A stretch of 64,000 bases of DNA from Polaromonas sp. (GCF_013817205.1 NZ_JACDDD010000003.1:1-64000), one strand, 5' to 3'; counted from the stretch's first letter, positions 18,307 through 27,224 are shown. The notes: generated by a model not told the origin, from the sequence alone. Program-made: numbers and translations.

Positions 18307-20057
18307 GAGAGTTGCACAGAGGGTGCGCTTTGCGAAAGATCCGAATCGTACAGGCCCAGCCGGTACAGCCGCGCATACGGACCGTCGCCGGTGATCAGTT
18401 CGGCGTGGGAGCCGGTCTCTACAATCCGGCCGGTATCCATCACCACAATCCGACTGGCATGCTGCACAGTGGACAGGCGGTGGGCAATCACCAAAGTGGT
18501 GCGGTTGCGCATCAGGCGCAGCAGAGCTTCCTGTACGGCGCGTTCGGATTCGGTATCCAGGGCAGAAGTGGCCTCGTCAAGGATAAGAATGGGCGCATCC
18601 TTGTAAAGTGCACGCGCAATGGCCAAGCGCTGCCTCTGCCCTCCAGAGAGTTGCGTGGCGTTGTGGCCCACCAGGGTATCGATGCCTTGCGGCAGGTCGG
18701 TAACAAAACGCGCCAGGTTGGCGGCCTTGAGGCTGGAAGCTACCTTGTCCCGGTCCACCTCCATGCCCAGCGCCACGTTCGCCGCAACGGTGTCGTTGAG
18801 CATCACCACATGCTGGCTGACCAGCGCAAACTGGCTGCGCAAGGAGTCGATTTTCCAGTCGGCCAGCGGCACGCCATCAAGCTCAATGCTCCCCGAAGTG
18901 GGTTCCAGAAAGCGCGGCAGCAGGTTGACCAGCGTGGTTTTTCCTGCACCCGAAGCGCCGACCAGCGCAACTGTTTCGCCCGGGGCGATGGACAGGTTCA
19001 GGGCATCCACCGCAGGTGGAGCGTCCTGGGTATAGGCTACCCGCGTATTCAGAAAACTGATCTTTCCTTCAGCCCTCGGTTTTGAGAAGTCGCCACCCTG
19101 CTCGTCGGGGGCTTTCTCCATCAGGTCCAGACCGCGCTCCAGAGCCGCAAGGCCGCGGGTGATGGGGTTGGCGGCCTCAGACAGGCGTTTGATGGGTGCT
19201 ACCAGCATCAGCATGGCTGTCACAAATGCCACAAACGAGCCTACCGAGGTGTTGTCGGTCGCACTTTGCAGCAGGGCCACGGAAATAACAGCCGACAGTG
19301 CCGAGGCCGTCAATAGCTGGGTGGCGGGTGTCATGGCCGCTGAGGCAACGACCGATTTCATGGACAGGCGGCGCAGGGCGTCGCTGAGCACAGCAAACCT
19401 TTGGGCCTGAGCGCCCTGAGCCGCATGCAGCCGAATATCTCTGTGAGCCAACACGTTTTCTTCAACAACGTAGGCCAGCGCATCGGTCGCCCCCTGGCTG
19501 GCCCTGGTCAACCTGTAAAGGCGGCTGGACAACACGCGCATCACCCAGGCAATTGCGGGGATCAGGAGGGTGATGATGAGAGTCAGTTGCCAGTTCAGGT
19601 ACAGAAGGTAGCCGCAGAGGGCCATCACTGCCAGCGAATCACGCGTCAAACCCATCACGGCATTGACGAGCATGGAGGAGCCGTTCTGGACCTCATACAC
19701 CACGGTGTTAGACAACGCGCTCGCCGACTGGCTGGAAAAGAGGTCGAGCCGCGCCCTGAGGAGCTTGTCGAACATGGCCTTGCGAAGCTTCAAAAGGCCG
19801 GAATTGGTGACTTTGGCCAGCGCGACTTCCGCGACAAAGCCGGCAAAACCGCGCACCCCGAACAGGAGCAACAGCGCGACGGGAACCTTCCAGATGTCAA
19901 GGTCCCCTTTGCGAAATCCCTTGTCGAGCAAAGGCTGGAGCAAAGCCGGAATCAGGGGCTCGGTGGCGGCACCGACAAGGGTCGCACCAATCGCCAGGGC
20001 CCAAGCGCTGGAAGGGCGACTGAAGTAAGGCCAGATGCGGCGTAAGCGCTTGCCCAT
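18303..20057 (-). CDS. msbA: Lipid A export ABC transporter, ATP-binding/permease
   Basis: A half-size ABC exporter of about 584 residues, near the 582 of E. coli MsbA. The transmembrane domain begins IWPYFSRPSSAWALAIGATL; the nucleotide-binding domain has Walker A VGASGAGKTTL near residue 382, signature LSGGQRQRLAIARAL, Walker B ILILDEATSALD and the H-loop VIAHRLST. It flips lipid A-core across the inner membrane. The start at 20057 is chosen by family length; in-frame ATGs at 20138 and 20213 would add 27 or 52 atypical residues. No clear Shine-Dalgarno decides it. Neighbouring glycosyltransferases fit LPS biogenesis. Confidence 0.9.
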   Translation of the reverse strand: MGKRLRRIWPYFSRPSSAWALAIGATLVGAATEPLIPALLQPLLDKGFRKGDLDIWKVPVALLLLFGVRGFAGFVAEVALAKVTNSGLLKLRKAMFDKLLRARLDLFSSQSASALSNTVVYEVQNGSSMLVNAVMGLTRDSLAVMALCGYLLYLNWQLTLIITLLIPAIAWVMRVLSSRLYRLTRASQGATDALAYVVEENVLAHRDIRLHAAQGAQAQRFAVLSDALRRLSMKSVVASAAMTPATQLLTASALSAVISVALLQSATDNTSVGSFVAFVTAMLMLVAPIKRLSEAANPITRGLAALERGLDLMEKAPDEQGGDFSKPRAEGKISFLNTRVAYTQDAPPAVDALNLSIAPGETVALVGASGAGKTTLVNLLPRFLEPTSGSIELDGVPLADWKIDSLRSQFALVSQHVVMLNDTVAANVALGMEVDRDKVASSLKAANLARFVTDLPQGIDTLVGHNATQLSGGQRQRLAIARALYKDAPILILDEATSALDTESERAVQEALLRLMRNRTTLVIAHRLSTVQHASRIVVMDTGRIVETGSHAELITGDGPYARLYRLGLYDSDLSQSAPSVQLS

Positions 20058-20416
20058 AGGGATGGGTGACGCATCGGCAGGGATGACAGTGGCTGCCAGG
20101 CCAGTGATGCTTGTCAATTCAAGGCCTCGTTGACCCATGCGCTTGTTGCGTTTGAGTCGGATTTCCGGCGCGACCGCGCCGTTACCCGATCCGCAACTGC
20201 GGGGATGTGGCATGAAAGAACGACATGACGATCAATTGCAATTTTGGGCATGGCCGCTGCACAAGTGCGCAGTAAGTGGGGAAGCCTGCATTATCGTGGA
20301 ACAATTGATGGTCAATTCCTACAAACCTGCCTGCAACCCACGGTCAAAATCGGTCGCTTGTCGACGGAAGCTTATTGTGGTGGCTGGCCTGTGCAATTTA
20401 CGAAGCCCGGACTTCC
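20058..20416. other. Divergent intergenic region between msbA and the WaaE-like gene
   Basis: This 359 bp region must contain divergent promoters for msbA and the WaaE-like gene. Part of it (to 20213) is open in the msbA frame. I see no repeat element, terminator or further gene in it. Confidence 0.4.
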
Positions 20417-21181
20417 ATGACCCTGTCTGTCATCATCATCACCAAAAACGAAGAGGCCAATTTGCAGGCATGTCTGGAGTCAGTGAGCTTTGCCGACCAG
20501 TGGGTGGTTGTTGACAACGCGAGCACGGACAACACACGTGCTATTGCAAGTGCGTTTGGCGCAGAAGTTGTTCAGACCACGACATGGCCCGGCTTTGGTC
20601 CGCAAAAAAACATGGCGCTTGCGCATGCCACCCAGGATTGGGTGTTGTCACTGGATGCCGACGAACGTGTCACGCCGGAACTGGTGCTGGAGATTCAAAA
20701 GGCCATGCAAAACCGTGCGGCCGATGCCTTCGAAATTCCCCGCCTCACACAGTTTTGCGGCCAGTGGATCCATCATTGCGGCTGGACGCCGGATCATGTG
20801 TTGCGCCTGTTCCGCCGCGGCCAGGCGCGTTTTAGTGACGACCTGGTGCATGAACGTGTGATCCTCAATTCAGGTGCCCTTGTGCGCCTGAACTCGCGCC
20901 TGCTGCATTACAGCTATCCGACCCCGGCGCACTACTGGCGTAAGCTGGAGCAGTACAGCCTGGCGTGGGCGCAGCAGGCCCATGCACGCGGCAGGACCAG
21001 TTCGATGCCCCGGGCGGTAACATCGGGCCTGATGGCCTTCGTGAAAAGTTATATTTTTCGCCTTGGCATTCTTGATGGCAGCATGGGCTTTGCCGTGTGT
21101 GCCATGCAGGCCCAGGCCGCCTTCGGTAAATATTTCACCTTGTATTGTTTGAACCAGCAAAATGCACCCAAAAAAACCTGA
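20417..21181 (+). CDS. WaaE/KdtX-like LPS core glycosyltransferase (GT2)
   Basis: A 254-residue GT2 enzyme. The N-terminus MTLSVIIITKNEEANLQACL, the diagnostic WVVVDNASTDNT, and WVLSLDADERVTPEL with the DAD metal motif near residue 82 are typical, as is the FCGQWIHHCGWTPDHVLRLF segment of WaaE-type core transferases. It probably adds the first glucose-type residue to the heptose of the LPS core. The frame upstream of ATG 20417 is open but unlike the family. Its 3' end overlaps the annotated tolB start by 20 bp. Confidence 0.88.
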   Translation: MTLSVIIITKNEEANLQACLESVSFADQWVVVDNASTDNTRAIASAFGAEVVQTTTWPGFGPQKNMALAHATQDWVLSLDADERVTPELVLEIQKAMQNRAADAFEIPRLTQFCGQWIHHCGWTPDHVLRLFRRGQARFSDDLVHERVILNSGALVRLNSRLLHYSYPTPAHYWRKLEQYSLAWAQQAHARGRTSSMPRAVTSGLMAFVKSYIFRLGILDGSMGFAVCAMQAQAAFGKYFTLYCLNQQNAPKKT

Positions 21182-22484
21182 TAGTTCCCCGACCGCATTT
21201 GCCGGGCATCAACGGCGCAGTCTGATGGCCGCGTTGACGGGTCTGGGCACGCTGGCGGTATTGCCAGCGTCATGGGCCCAGTTCCGCGTCGAGGTGTCGG
21301 GCGTGGGCCTGACCCAGTTGCCCATCGCCATCGCAGCGTTCCGGGGTGACGCCCAGTCTCCGCAAAAGATCGCTGCCATCGTGCAGGCCGATCTGGAAAG
21401 AAGCGGCCAGTTTCGCGCCGTGGACGCCAGTGGCAACCCGCTCGATGAAACTTCGCGGCCTGACCTGGCGCTTTGGCGCCAGCGCGCTGCCGACTCCCTG
21501 CTGACCGGCAGCATCACGCGGCTGGCCGATGGCCGTTATGACGTGCGATGCCGCCTCTGGGACGTGGTGCGGGGGCAGGATCTGGGCGGCCAGAGTTACG
21601 TGGTGCCGCAGGGCGATTTACGCCTGTCTGCACACCGCATTGCCGACTTTGTCTATGAAAAGTTGACCGGCGAGAAGGGTGTTTTTTCCACCCGCATCGC
21701 CTATGTCACGAAGACGGGCACGCGCTACAACCTGTGGGTTGCGGACTCCGACGGTGAGGGCGCCCAGTCGGCGCTGGCCAGTCCGGAGCCCATTATTTCG
21801 CCGTCATGGTCCCCCAATGGCTCGCAACTGGCCTATGTGTCCTTCGAGTCGCGCAAGCCGGTGATTTATGCCCATGACGTGGCCTCGGGACGGCGCCGGC
21901 TGCTGGCCAATTTCCGTGGTTCCAACAGTGCGCCGAGTTGGTCACCCGATGGCAGCCAGTTGGTCGCCACGCTGAGCCGCGACGGGGGCTCACAACTCTA
22001 CGCGATTGCAGCCGCAGGCGGCGAACCGCGCCGCCTCACGCAATCGGCCAGCATCGATACCGAACCGGCATTTTCTCCGGATGGACGCTTCATTTATTTC
22101 GTCAGCGACCGCGGTGGCTCTCCCCAGATCTACCGCATGGGCGCCTCTGGCGGCAATGAGGAGCGCGTCACCTTTACCGGGAGTTACAACATATCGCCCG
22201 CGCTCAGTCCCGACGGCCGCTGGCTGGCCTATATTTCACGCGTAGGCGGCGCCTTCAAGCTGCACGTCATGGAGCTCGGCAAGGGACCTGCGGTGGCCAT
22301 CACGGACACCAACGGTGACGAAAGCCCCAGTTTTGCGCCCAACAGCCGCCTCATCGTCTACGCGACGCAGCAGCAAGGCCGCGAGGCTTTGCTGACCACC
22401 ACGCTGGACGGAAAAATCAAGGCCCGCCTGACCGGGTCATCCGGAGACATACGTGAGCCAGACTGGGGACCTTTTCAGAGGTAA
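21162..22484 (+). CDS. tolB: Tol-Pal system beta-propeller protein TolB
   Basis: A 440-residue periplasmic protein with an N-terminal signal region (RRSLMAALTGLGTLAVLPASWA, cleavage near A39) and then FRVEVSGVGLTQLPIAIAAF. Repeated WSPDGSQL/FSPDGRFI blades (about residues 210-430) form the TolB beta-propeller. It links Pal to the TolA/TolQR motor during outer membrane constriction. The paired arginines might allow Tat export; Sec is the usual route. An alternative ATG at 21225 would avoid overlap with the WaaE-like gene but shorten the signal. tolQ, tolR and tolA are not upstream, unlike the usual cluster. Confidence 0.94.
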   Translation: MHPKKPDSSPTAFAGHQRRSLMAALTGLGTLAVLPASWAQFRVEVSGVGLTQLPIAIAAFRGDAQSPQKIAAIVQADLERSGQFRAVDASGNPLDETSRPDLALWRQRAADSLLTGSITRLADGRYDVRCRLWDVVRGQDLGGQSYVVPQGDLRLSAHRIADFVYEKLTGEKGVFSTRIAYVTKTGTRYNLWVADSDGEGAQSALASPEPIISPSWSPNGSQLAYVSFESRKPVIYAHDVASGRRRLLANFRGSNSAPSWSPDGSQLVATLSRDGGSQLYAIAAAGGEPRRLTQSASIDTEPAFSPDGRFIYFVSDRGGSPQIYRMGASGGNEERVTFTGSYNISPALSPDGRWLAYISRVGGAFKLHVMELGKGPAVAITDTNGDESPSFAPNSRLIVYATQQQGREALLTTTLDGKIKARLTGSSGDIREPDWGPFQR

Positions 22485-22534
22485 GCCGGCTGACCTCATC
22501 AGTTTCCTCCTTTCAATTTCCAGACAAGGTCATC

Positions 22535-23077
22535 ATGAAACGCATTCTTACCCTCACCGCCATCATCACCCTGACTGCTGCTATCGTGGGCTGCAGTTCG
22601 GGCGTCAAACTCAATGATGTTCCAGTTGAAAACCGGGCGCCGGTTGCGACCGGCCAGGGCGGTACTGGCGCCGCCTCCGGCGTCACGGGTCGCGCTGTGG
22701 AGCCGGTGCTCATCGGTGCGACGGATCCCTCACTCGCAGGCCCGGCCGGTGCCGCTCGCGTGATTTACTTCGATTACGACAGTTTTGTGATCAAACCCGA
22801 AGCACAGACCACCGTCGAGGCCCATGCCCGTTTCCTGAGCGCAAATAAGGCGCGCAAGCTGGTGATCGAGGGCAGCACTGACGAGCGCGGTGGCCGCGAA
22901 TACAACCTCGCGCTGGGCCAGAAACGCGCCGAAGCCGTGCGCCGTTCCCTGGCCTTGCTCGGGGCCACCGATGCGCAGGTCGAAGCGGTCAGCTTCGGCG
23001 AGGAAAAACCTGCCGCGACCGGTGCGGACGAGGAGTCCTACGCGAAAAATCGCCGTGCCGAGTTCAACTACCGCTAA
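22535..23077 (+). CDS. pal: Peptidoglycan-associated lipoprotein Pal
   Basis: A 180-residue outer membrane lipoprotein. The signal peptide ends in a lipobox-like AIVGC with Cys21. After a flexible linker comes an OmpA-like domain from about residue 72: VIYFDYDSFVIKPE, LVIEGSTDERGGREYNLALG, and the closing NRRAEFNYR. It binds peptidoglycan and TolB. A Shine-Dalgarno AAGG lies 5 nt before the ATG. It is 50 bp after tolB and 18 bp before cpoB. Confidence 0.96.
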   Translation: MKRILTLTAIITLTAAIVGCSSGVKLNDVPVENRAPVATGQGGTGAASGVTGRAVEPVLIGATDPSLAGPAGAARVIYFDYDSFVIKPEAQTTVEAHARFLSANKARKLVIEGSTDERGGREYNLALGQKRAEAVRRSLALLGATDAQVEAVSFGEEKPAATGADEESYAKNRRAEFNYR

Positions 23078-23095
23078 GCCGGAGCTGTGATCTTG

Positions 23096-23854
23096 ATGAA
23101 GCTCCCGATATCCCTGGCCGCGATGGCCTGCGTGTTGGCGTTCAATGCGCACGCTGGCTTGTTCGAAGATGACGAGGCCCGCAAGGCAATTTTAGACATG
23201 CGTCAGCGGCTCGATGTGTCCCAGCAGCGGACGGCCGAAGAATTGCGCAAGGTCAATGAAGACAACGCGCAACTCAGACGCAGCCTGCTGCAGTTGTCCG
23301 GGCAGATTGATGCACTGCGTAGCGAACTGGCGCAGATGCGCGGGCAGGGCGAGCAGATGACGCGAGAGCTGTCTGAGGTGCAGCGCCGGCAGAAGGACCT
23401 GTCGCAAGGTCTGGACGACAGGCTCAGCAAATTCGAGCCGTCCAAGGTCTCTGTGGACGGCAGGGAATTTGTCGCGGACCCGGCTGAAAAGCAGGAATTC
23501 GAGACAGCGCTGGCGGTGATGCGCAAGGGCGAGTTTGCAACGGCGCAAACTGGCTTCGGAAATTTCCTCAAGCGGTATCCGCAAAGCGGCTACAAGGCCC
23601 CGGCCCTGTTCTGGCTTGGCAATGCGCAGTACGCTCTCCGCAACTACCGCGATGCCATCACCAATTTCCGGACACTGGTCGCGACCGACACCGAACACGT
23701 CCGCGCGCCTGAGGCGGTGCTTGCAATAGCGAACTGCCAGGTTGAGCTCAAGGACATCAGCGCCGCGCGCAAGACGCTGCAGGACCTGCTCAAAGCCTAT
23801 CCGCAGTCGGAAGCCGCCTCGGTGGCCAAAGATCGCCTCAGCAAGCTGAAGTAG
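23096..23854 (+). CDS. cpoB: Cell division coordinator CpoB (YbgF)
   Basis: A 252-residue periplasmic protein: signal peptide MKLPISLAAMACVLAFNAHA, a coiled-coil region (about residues 25-115, with many Gln/Glu/Arg heptads) and C-terminal TPR repeats from about 130 (YPQSGYKAPALFWLGNAQYA and similar). CpoB couples PBP1B and Tol-Pal during constriction. The start at ATG 23096 is preferred over the GTG at 23087 because GGAG at 23081 is correctly spaced only for the ATG. Confidence 0.92.
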   Translation: MKLPISLAAMACVLAFNAHAGLFEDDEARKAILDMRQRLDVSQQRTAEELRKVNEDNAQLRRSLLQLSGQIDALRSELAQMRGQGEQMTRELSEVQRRQKDLSQGLDDRLSKFEPSKVSVDGREFVADPAEKQEFETALAVMRKGEFATAQTGFGNFLKRYPQSGYKAPALFWLGNAQYALRNYRDAITNFRTLVATDTEHVRAPEAVLAIANCQVELKDISAARKTLQDLLKAYPQSEAASVAKDRLSKLK

Positions 23855-23888
23855 CCGGAGGCGGGCGGCGGCTCTTCTGTTCAGCCCC

Positions 23889-23894
23889 TAAAAT
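23889..23894 (+). promoter_or_regulatory. -10-like hexamer 6 nt before the YeeE/YedE gene
   Basis: TAAAAT followed by CGGGGG and the ATG at 23901. The spacing would make transcription start at the start codon. No Shine-Dalgarno is available in such a leader, and no good -35 is visible. Confidence 0.45.
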
Positions 23895-23900
23895 CGGGGG

Positions 23901-25016
23901 ATGGACACTTCCCAGCTCGACACCCTCACCACCCAGGTTCTCTGGGCGGCCTTTCTCCTTTCCATGCTGTTCGGCGCGATTGCGCAGCGCACGCATTTCT
24001 GCACCATGGGCGCGGTCAGCGACATCATCAACATGGGTGACTGGACTCGCATGCGCATGTGGGGCATGGCTGTGGGCGTGGCCATGATCGGGTTTTATGG
24101 CATGGCCGCAGCCGGCCTGATTGATCCGTCCAAAACGCTGTATTCCTCGAACCGCTTCATCTGGCTGTCTGCCCTGGTGGGCGGCGGCCTGTTCGGCTTC
24201 GGCATGGTGCTGGCGTCCGGCTGCGGCAGCAAGACGCTGGTGCGCATAGGTGGTGGCAACCTCAAGTCGCTGGTGGTGATACTGGTCATGGGGGTGGCGG
24301 CGTTTGCGACGCTCAAGGGCATCACTGCTGTGCTGCGCGTGGCCACAGTGGACTCCGTGGCTGTTGATTTTTCAAGCAACGCAGCGCTTTCTAGCTGGGC
24401 TGGTGCAGCAGCAGGCGTGGCCCCGGCGCTGGCCGGCCTGGCCATCGCCCTTGTACTGGGCGGTGGGCTGATCGCCTGGGCGTTGCTTGGCGCTGAGTTT
24501 TGCCGCTTCGACAACCTGCTCGCCGGCCTGGGCATTGGTGCAGTGGTCGTAGCCATGTGGTGGGTGAGCGGTCATCTGGGTTACGTGGCCGAGCACCCCG
24601 ACACACTGCAGGAAGCGTTTTTGGCGACCAACTCGGGCCGTATGGAGGCTCTGAGTTTTGTCTCGCCGGTGGCCTACACGGTGGACTGGCTCATGTTTTT
24701 CAGCGACAAGAGCAAACTGCTGACCCTAGGCATCGTGTCAGTGTTTGGTGTGGTCGTGGGCTCGGCCGTGTATTCGCTGCTGTCGCGCAGCTTCCGCTGG
24801 GAAGGTTTTCGTGATGCAGAAGACACCGGTAATCACCTGGTCGGCGCTGTGCTGATGGGTGTGGGCGGCGTGACCGCCATGGGCTGCACCATCGGCCAGG
24901 GCCTGTCAGGCATCGCCACCCTGAGTGCCACCAGTTTTGTGGCGGTGGCCGCCATCCTGGTGGGTTGCGTGGCCGGTCTGCGTTACCAGATCTGGCGGCT
25001 TGAGCGCAGCATGTGA
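23901..25016 (+). CDS. YeeE/YedE-family transporter
   Basis: A 371-residue polytopic membrane protein of the YeeE/YedE family, members of which (TsuA) import thiosulfate or related sulfur compounds. Two internal repeats carry the conserved cysteine-glycine motifs: AQRTHFCTMGAVSDI near residue 29, LASGCGSKTLVRIGGGN near 107, and GVTAMGCTIGQGLSG near 328. About nine or ten hydrophobic segments are visible. No TusA-like or rhodanese gene is adjacent. It overlaps tcdA by the ATGA junction. Confidence 0.85.
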   Translation: MDTSQLDTLTTQVLWAAFLLSMLFGAIAQRTHFCTMGAVSDIINMGDWTRMRMWGMAVGVAMIGFYGMAAAGLIDPSKTLYSSNRFIWLSALVGGGLFGFGMVLASGCGSKTLVRIGGGNLKSLVVILVMGVAAFATLKGITAVLRVATVDSVAVDFSSNAALSSWAGAAAGVAPALAGLAIALVLGGGLIAWALLGAEFCRFDNLLAGLGIGAVVVAMWWVSGHLGYVAEHPDTLQEAFLATNSGRMEALSFVSPVAYTVDWLMFFSDKSKLLTLGIVSVFGVVVGSAVYSLLSRSFRWEGFRDAEDTGNHLVGAVLMGVGGVTAMGCTIGQGLSGIATLSATSFVAVAAILVGCVAGLRYQIWRLERSM

Positions 25017-25861
25017 TGACCCTAGATTTGCTCCGCACGTCAATGCCTGGGGCACCCGAGGTAACGCCGGCGGATCTGGAGCGCCGCTTCGGTGGCCTGG
25101 CGCGTTTGTACGGCGCCGCAGGCGCGCGCAAAATCCGCGCGGCCCACATGGTGGTGGTCGGGCTCGGGGGTGTTGGCTCCTGGGCTGCCGAGGCGCTTGC
25201 GCGCAGCGGCGTGGCTCGTCTCACACTGATCGATCTCGACCACATCGCCGAGTCCAACATCAACCGCCAGATCCATGCGCTGGACAACACGCTGGGGCAG
25301 GCCAAGGTGCTGGCCATGCGCGACCGTATTTCGCACATCAACCCGGTATGCGCAGTAGACTGCATTGAAGAATTCGTCGATGCTGCCAACTGGCCGGCCA
25401 TCGCCGGCCTGCAGGGCGGGGAGGGCGTCGCCGTGATCGATGCCTGCGATCAGGTCAGGGCCAAAACCGCGATGGCCGCGTGGGCCATGAAGAACAAAAT
25501 TGATCTCATCAGCGTTGGCGCAGCCGGCGGCAAACGCCACGCCCACAAGGTCGACATCGACGACCTCGCACTGGTCACGCACGACCCCCTGCTGGCGCAA
25601 TTGCGTTATCGCTTGCGCAAGGAACACGGCGCTGCACGCAAGGGGCGCATCGGCGTCGCCTGTGTGTTCAGCCGTGAAGCCGTGTTGCAGCCGGCGGCCA
25701 TTGCGGCTGCAGGTTCAGGTGAAGGCGAGGCGTGTGAGTTGCCCGGTGAAGAGCTAAGCGATGGCAGCCTCAACTGCCACGGCTACGGCTCGGTCGTCAG
25801 CGTGACATCCACCTTCGGCTTGTGCGCGGCCGGCTGGGCACTCGACAAAATTGCGGTGTGA
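25013..25861 (+). CDS. tcdA: tRNA threonylcarbamoyladenosine dehydratase (CsdL/TcdA)
   Basis: A 282-residue E1-like (ThiF fold) enzyme that dehydrates t6A to cyclic ct6A at position 37 of ANN-decoding tRNAs. It has RRFGGLARLYGAAG near the N-terminus, the ATP site VVVGLGGVGSWAAEALARSG near residue 47, LIDLDHIAESNINRQ near 75, and VIDACDQVRAKTAM near 142. It lies directly upstream of a tRNA-Lys(UUU) gene, whose product is itself a t6A37 tRNA. It is coupled to the YeeE/YedE gene. Confidence 0.92.
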   Translation: MMTLDLLRTSMPGAPEVTPADLERRFGGLARLYGAAGARKIRAAHMVVVGLGGVGSWAAEALARSGVARLTLIDLDHIAESNINRQIHALDNTLGQAKVLAMRDRISHINPVCAVDCIEEFVDAANWPAIAGLQGGEGVAVIDACDQVRAKTAMAAWAMKNKIDLISVGAAGGKRHAHKVDIDDLALVTHDPLLAQLRYRLRKEHGAARKGRIGVACVFSREAVLQPAAIAAAGSGEGEACELPGEELSDGSLNCHGYGSVVSVTSTFGLCAAGWALDKIAV

Positions 25862-25863
25862 GT

Positions 25864-25893
25864 TTGCAAAGCCCAAAAAAATGACGCTATAAT
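25864..25893 (+). promoter_or_regulatory. Promoter of tRNA-Lys
   Basis: TTGCAA at 25864-25869 and a perfect TATAAT at 25888-25893 are separated by 18 bp, about 58 bp upstream of the tRNA. This is the best sigma-70-like promoter seen in the window. Confidence 0.7.
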
Positions 25894-25951
25894 TCAAGGC
25901 TTTGCTGCACACGATGCAGCAAAGACCGGGAAGCATCGAAAGATGCCCCTC

Positions 25952-26027
25952 GGGGCCTTAGCTCAGTTGGTAGAGCAGCGGACTTTTAATCCGTTTGTCG
26001 TGGGTTCGACCCCCGCAGGCCCCACCA
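25952..26027 (+). tRNA. tRNA-Lys (anticodon UUU)
   Basis: A 76-nt tRNA with encoded CCA. The acceptor stem pairs GGGGCCT (25952-25958) with AGGCCCC (26017-26023). The D arm has AGCTCAGTTGGTAGAGC, the anticodon loop is CTTTTAA with TTT at 25985-25987, and the T arm contains GGGTTCGACCCC. The discriminator base is A. It stands alone, downstream of tcdA, with its own promoter and terminator. Confidence 0.98.
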
Positions 26028-26033
26028 AATTTC

Positions 26034-26068
26034 AAAGCGCCTGACTGCAAAGTCAGGCGCTTTTTCTT
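26034..26068 (+). terminator. Rho-independent terminator after tRNA-Lys
   Basis: An 11 bp stem (AGCGCCTGACT pairing with AGTCAGGCGCT) around a GCAA loop, followed by a T-rich tract. Confidence 0.9.
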
Positions 26069-26209
26069 TGGGGTGCCGTGTTGCAGCCTTCAAACTGAGG
26101 AGCCCGCACGAGCCCGCACAGCCAGCACGATTCCATGCAAAATCAACGCTGAAAGGCATGCTTCACAGATCGCTCCATTTTCGGTGCGTCGCATGGCATG
26201 GTTAGCCCA

Positions 26210-26629
26210 ATGAACGCTCACATCATCAGACTGCTCTACATCAGCGACGCGGCAGAGGGCCTCGACGAAGAAGCTGTCACCGCCATTCTCAAAAGCGCGG
26301 AGAAAAACAATCCACCGCTCGGCATCACCGGGGTCCTGGTTTTTGGTGGTGGCGTATTTGCACAGGTTCTGGAAGGCCCGGAGCGCGGGGTGCTCGGAAA
26401 ATATGTGCAGGTCATGGGCGACAGCAGGCACCGCAATTGCCGGATCGTCCACATCACCACCACTGTTGAGCGCCTGTTCGAAGGTGTCTCCATGGCCGCG
26501 CTGCAGGCGCTTCCGCTGGAGCTGGCGCAGATTGCCGAACTTGATGCTCACCGCAAGGAAACGGTACCCCCCGAGGATTTCAAAAACCTCATGAATGTGT
26601 TTTTCTCCAGACTTCAGGCCCTTCCCTGA
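26210..26629 (+). CDS. BLUF-domain-like protein
   Basis: A short single-domain protein of 139 residues resembling BLUF flavin photoreceptors. It has the flavin-pocket tyrosine in RLLYISDA (Y10), the asparagine in KSAEKNNPPLGITG, and the key glutamine in VFAQVLEGPE. The usual tryptophan before SM (WSM) is replaced by Val in FEGVSMAAL. In the family, blue light shifts FAD hydrogen bonding and the output is given to partner proteins; no effector domain is present here. ATG 26198 is an alternative start. Its 3' end overlaps the convergent hypothetical gene by 16 bp. Confidence 0.82.
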   Translation: MNAHIIRLLYISDAAEGLDEEAVTAILKSAEKNNPPLGITGVLVFGGGVFAQVLEGPERGVLGKYVQVMGDSRHRNCRIVHITTTVERLFEGVSMAALQALPLELAQIAELDAHRKETVPPEDFKNLMNVFFSRLQALP

Positions 26630-27165
26630 TTGTGGGCCGGCCCGCTGCGCCGCAGCGGTTGATCCGGCCTGTAGCCCAGCAGCGGTACCTCAAGCTGCGC
26701 CTGCTGCGCCACGCGTATGCAATCCTTCATATGCTCCTCGCCGAGGTAGCGTATCGCTGCATAACCGACCGAGGCGGCAACGATCTGGCCAGCGAAGGGA
26801 ACGTATTTGGCGAGTTGCTTGGTGGTCAGGCGCATGCCAATTTTGGTGGCGGCCTTGAGTATCAGGTCTTTAGAGATGAGTTTTCCAATCAGCACCGATC
26901 CGACAGTAGCGACGGCTTTTTGCACCTGCTCTCGTTTGGTCGGGTCGAGTTGATCGAGCTGCTGCGGCGTGAGGCCGAACTCCTTGTTGATCTCGGGGAT
27001 CAGCCGCGACAGCATGGCCGCATCGACGGCCCAGTCCAGCCCGGGCACCGGCACAGCGCTGGCCGCTGCGGCGACCACGGCGCGCCTGTGCAAGAGCTTG
27101 CGGCTGCGGGTGACGGCGGCGGCGAGGGCTGCATCGTCGGCAGCCATTTGAAGGGCGGTGGGCAT
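26614..27165 (-). CDS. Conserved hypothetical protein, possibly membrane-associated
   Basis: A 183-residue protein that I do not assign to a named function. It has an N-terminal RKLLHRRAVVAAAASAVPVPGLDWAV-type stretch, LIPEINKEFGLTPQQL near residue 55, and a C-terminal amphipathic part with KYVPFAGQIVAASVGYAAIRY. Two weakly hydrophobic, glycine/alanine-rich segments suggest membrane association. It is reminiscent of DUF697 or EcsC-like proteins, but this is not firm. A TACAGT hexamer lies 6 nt before the ATG. Confidence 0.65.
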   Translation of the reverse strand: MPTALQMAADDAALAAAVTRSRKLLHRRAVVAAAASAVPVPGLDWAVDAAMLSRLIPEINKEFGLTPQQLDQLDPTKREQVQKAVATVGSVLIGKLISKDLILKAATKIGMRLTTKQLAKYVPFAGQIVAASVGYAAIRYLGEEHMKDCIRVAQQAQLEVPLLGYRPDQPLRRSGPAHNQGRA

Positions 27166-27171
27166 GGACGC

Positions 27172-27177
27172 ACTGTA
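27172..27177 (-). promoter_or_regulatory. -10-like hexamer 6 nt before the hypothetical gene at 27165
   Basis: The minus strand reads TACAGT, six bases, then the ATG. Same spacing as at the other candidate leaderless genes. Confidence 0.35.
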
Positions 27178-27224
27178 GCCCGAAATGCCGCCCGGCGTTA
27201 GGGCGGCGCGTCAAGCCAGGGTTT

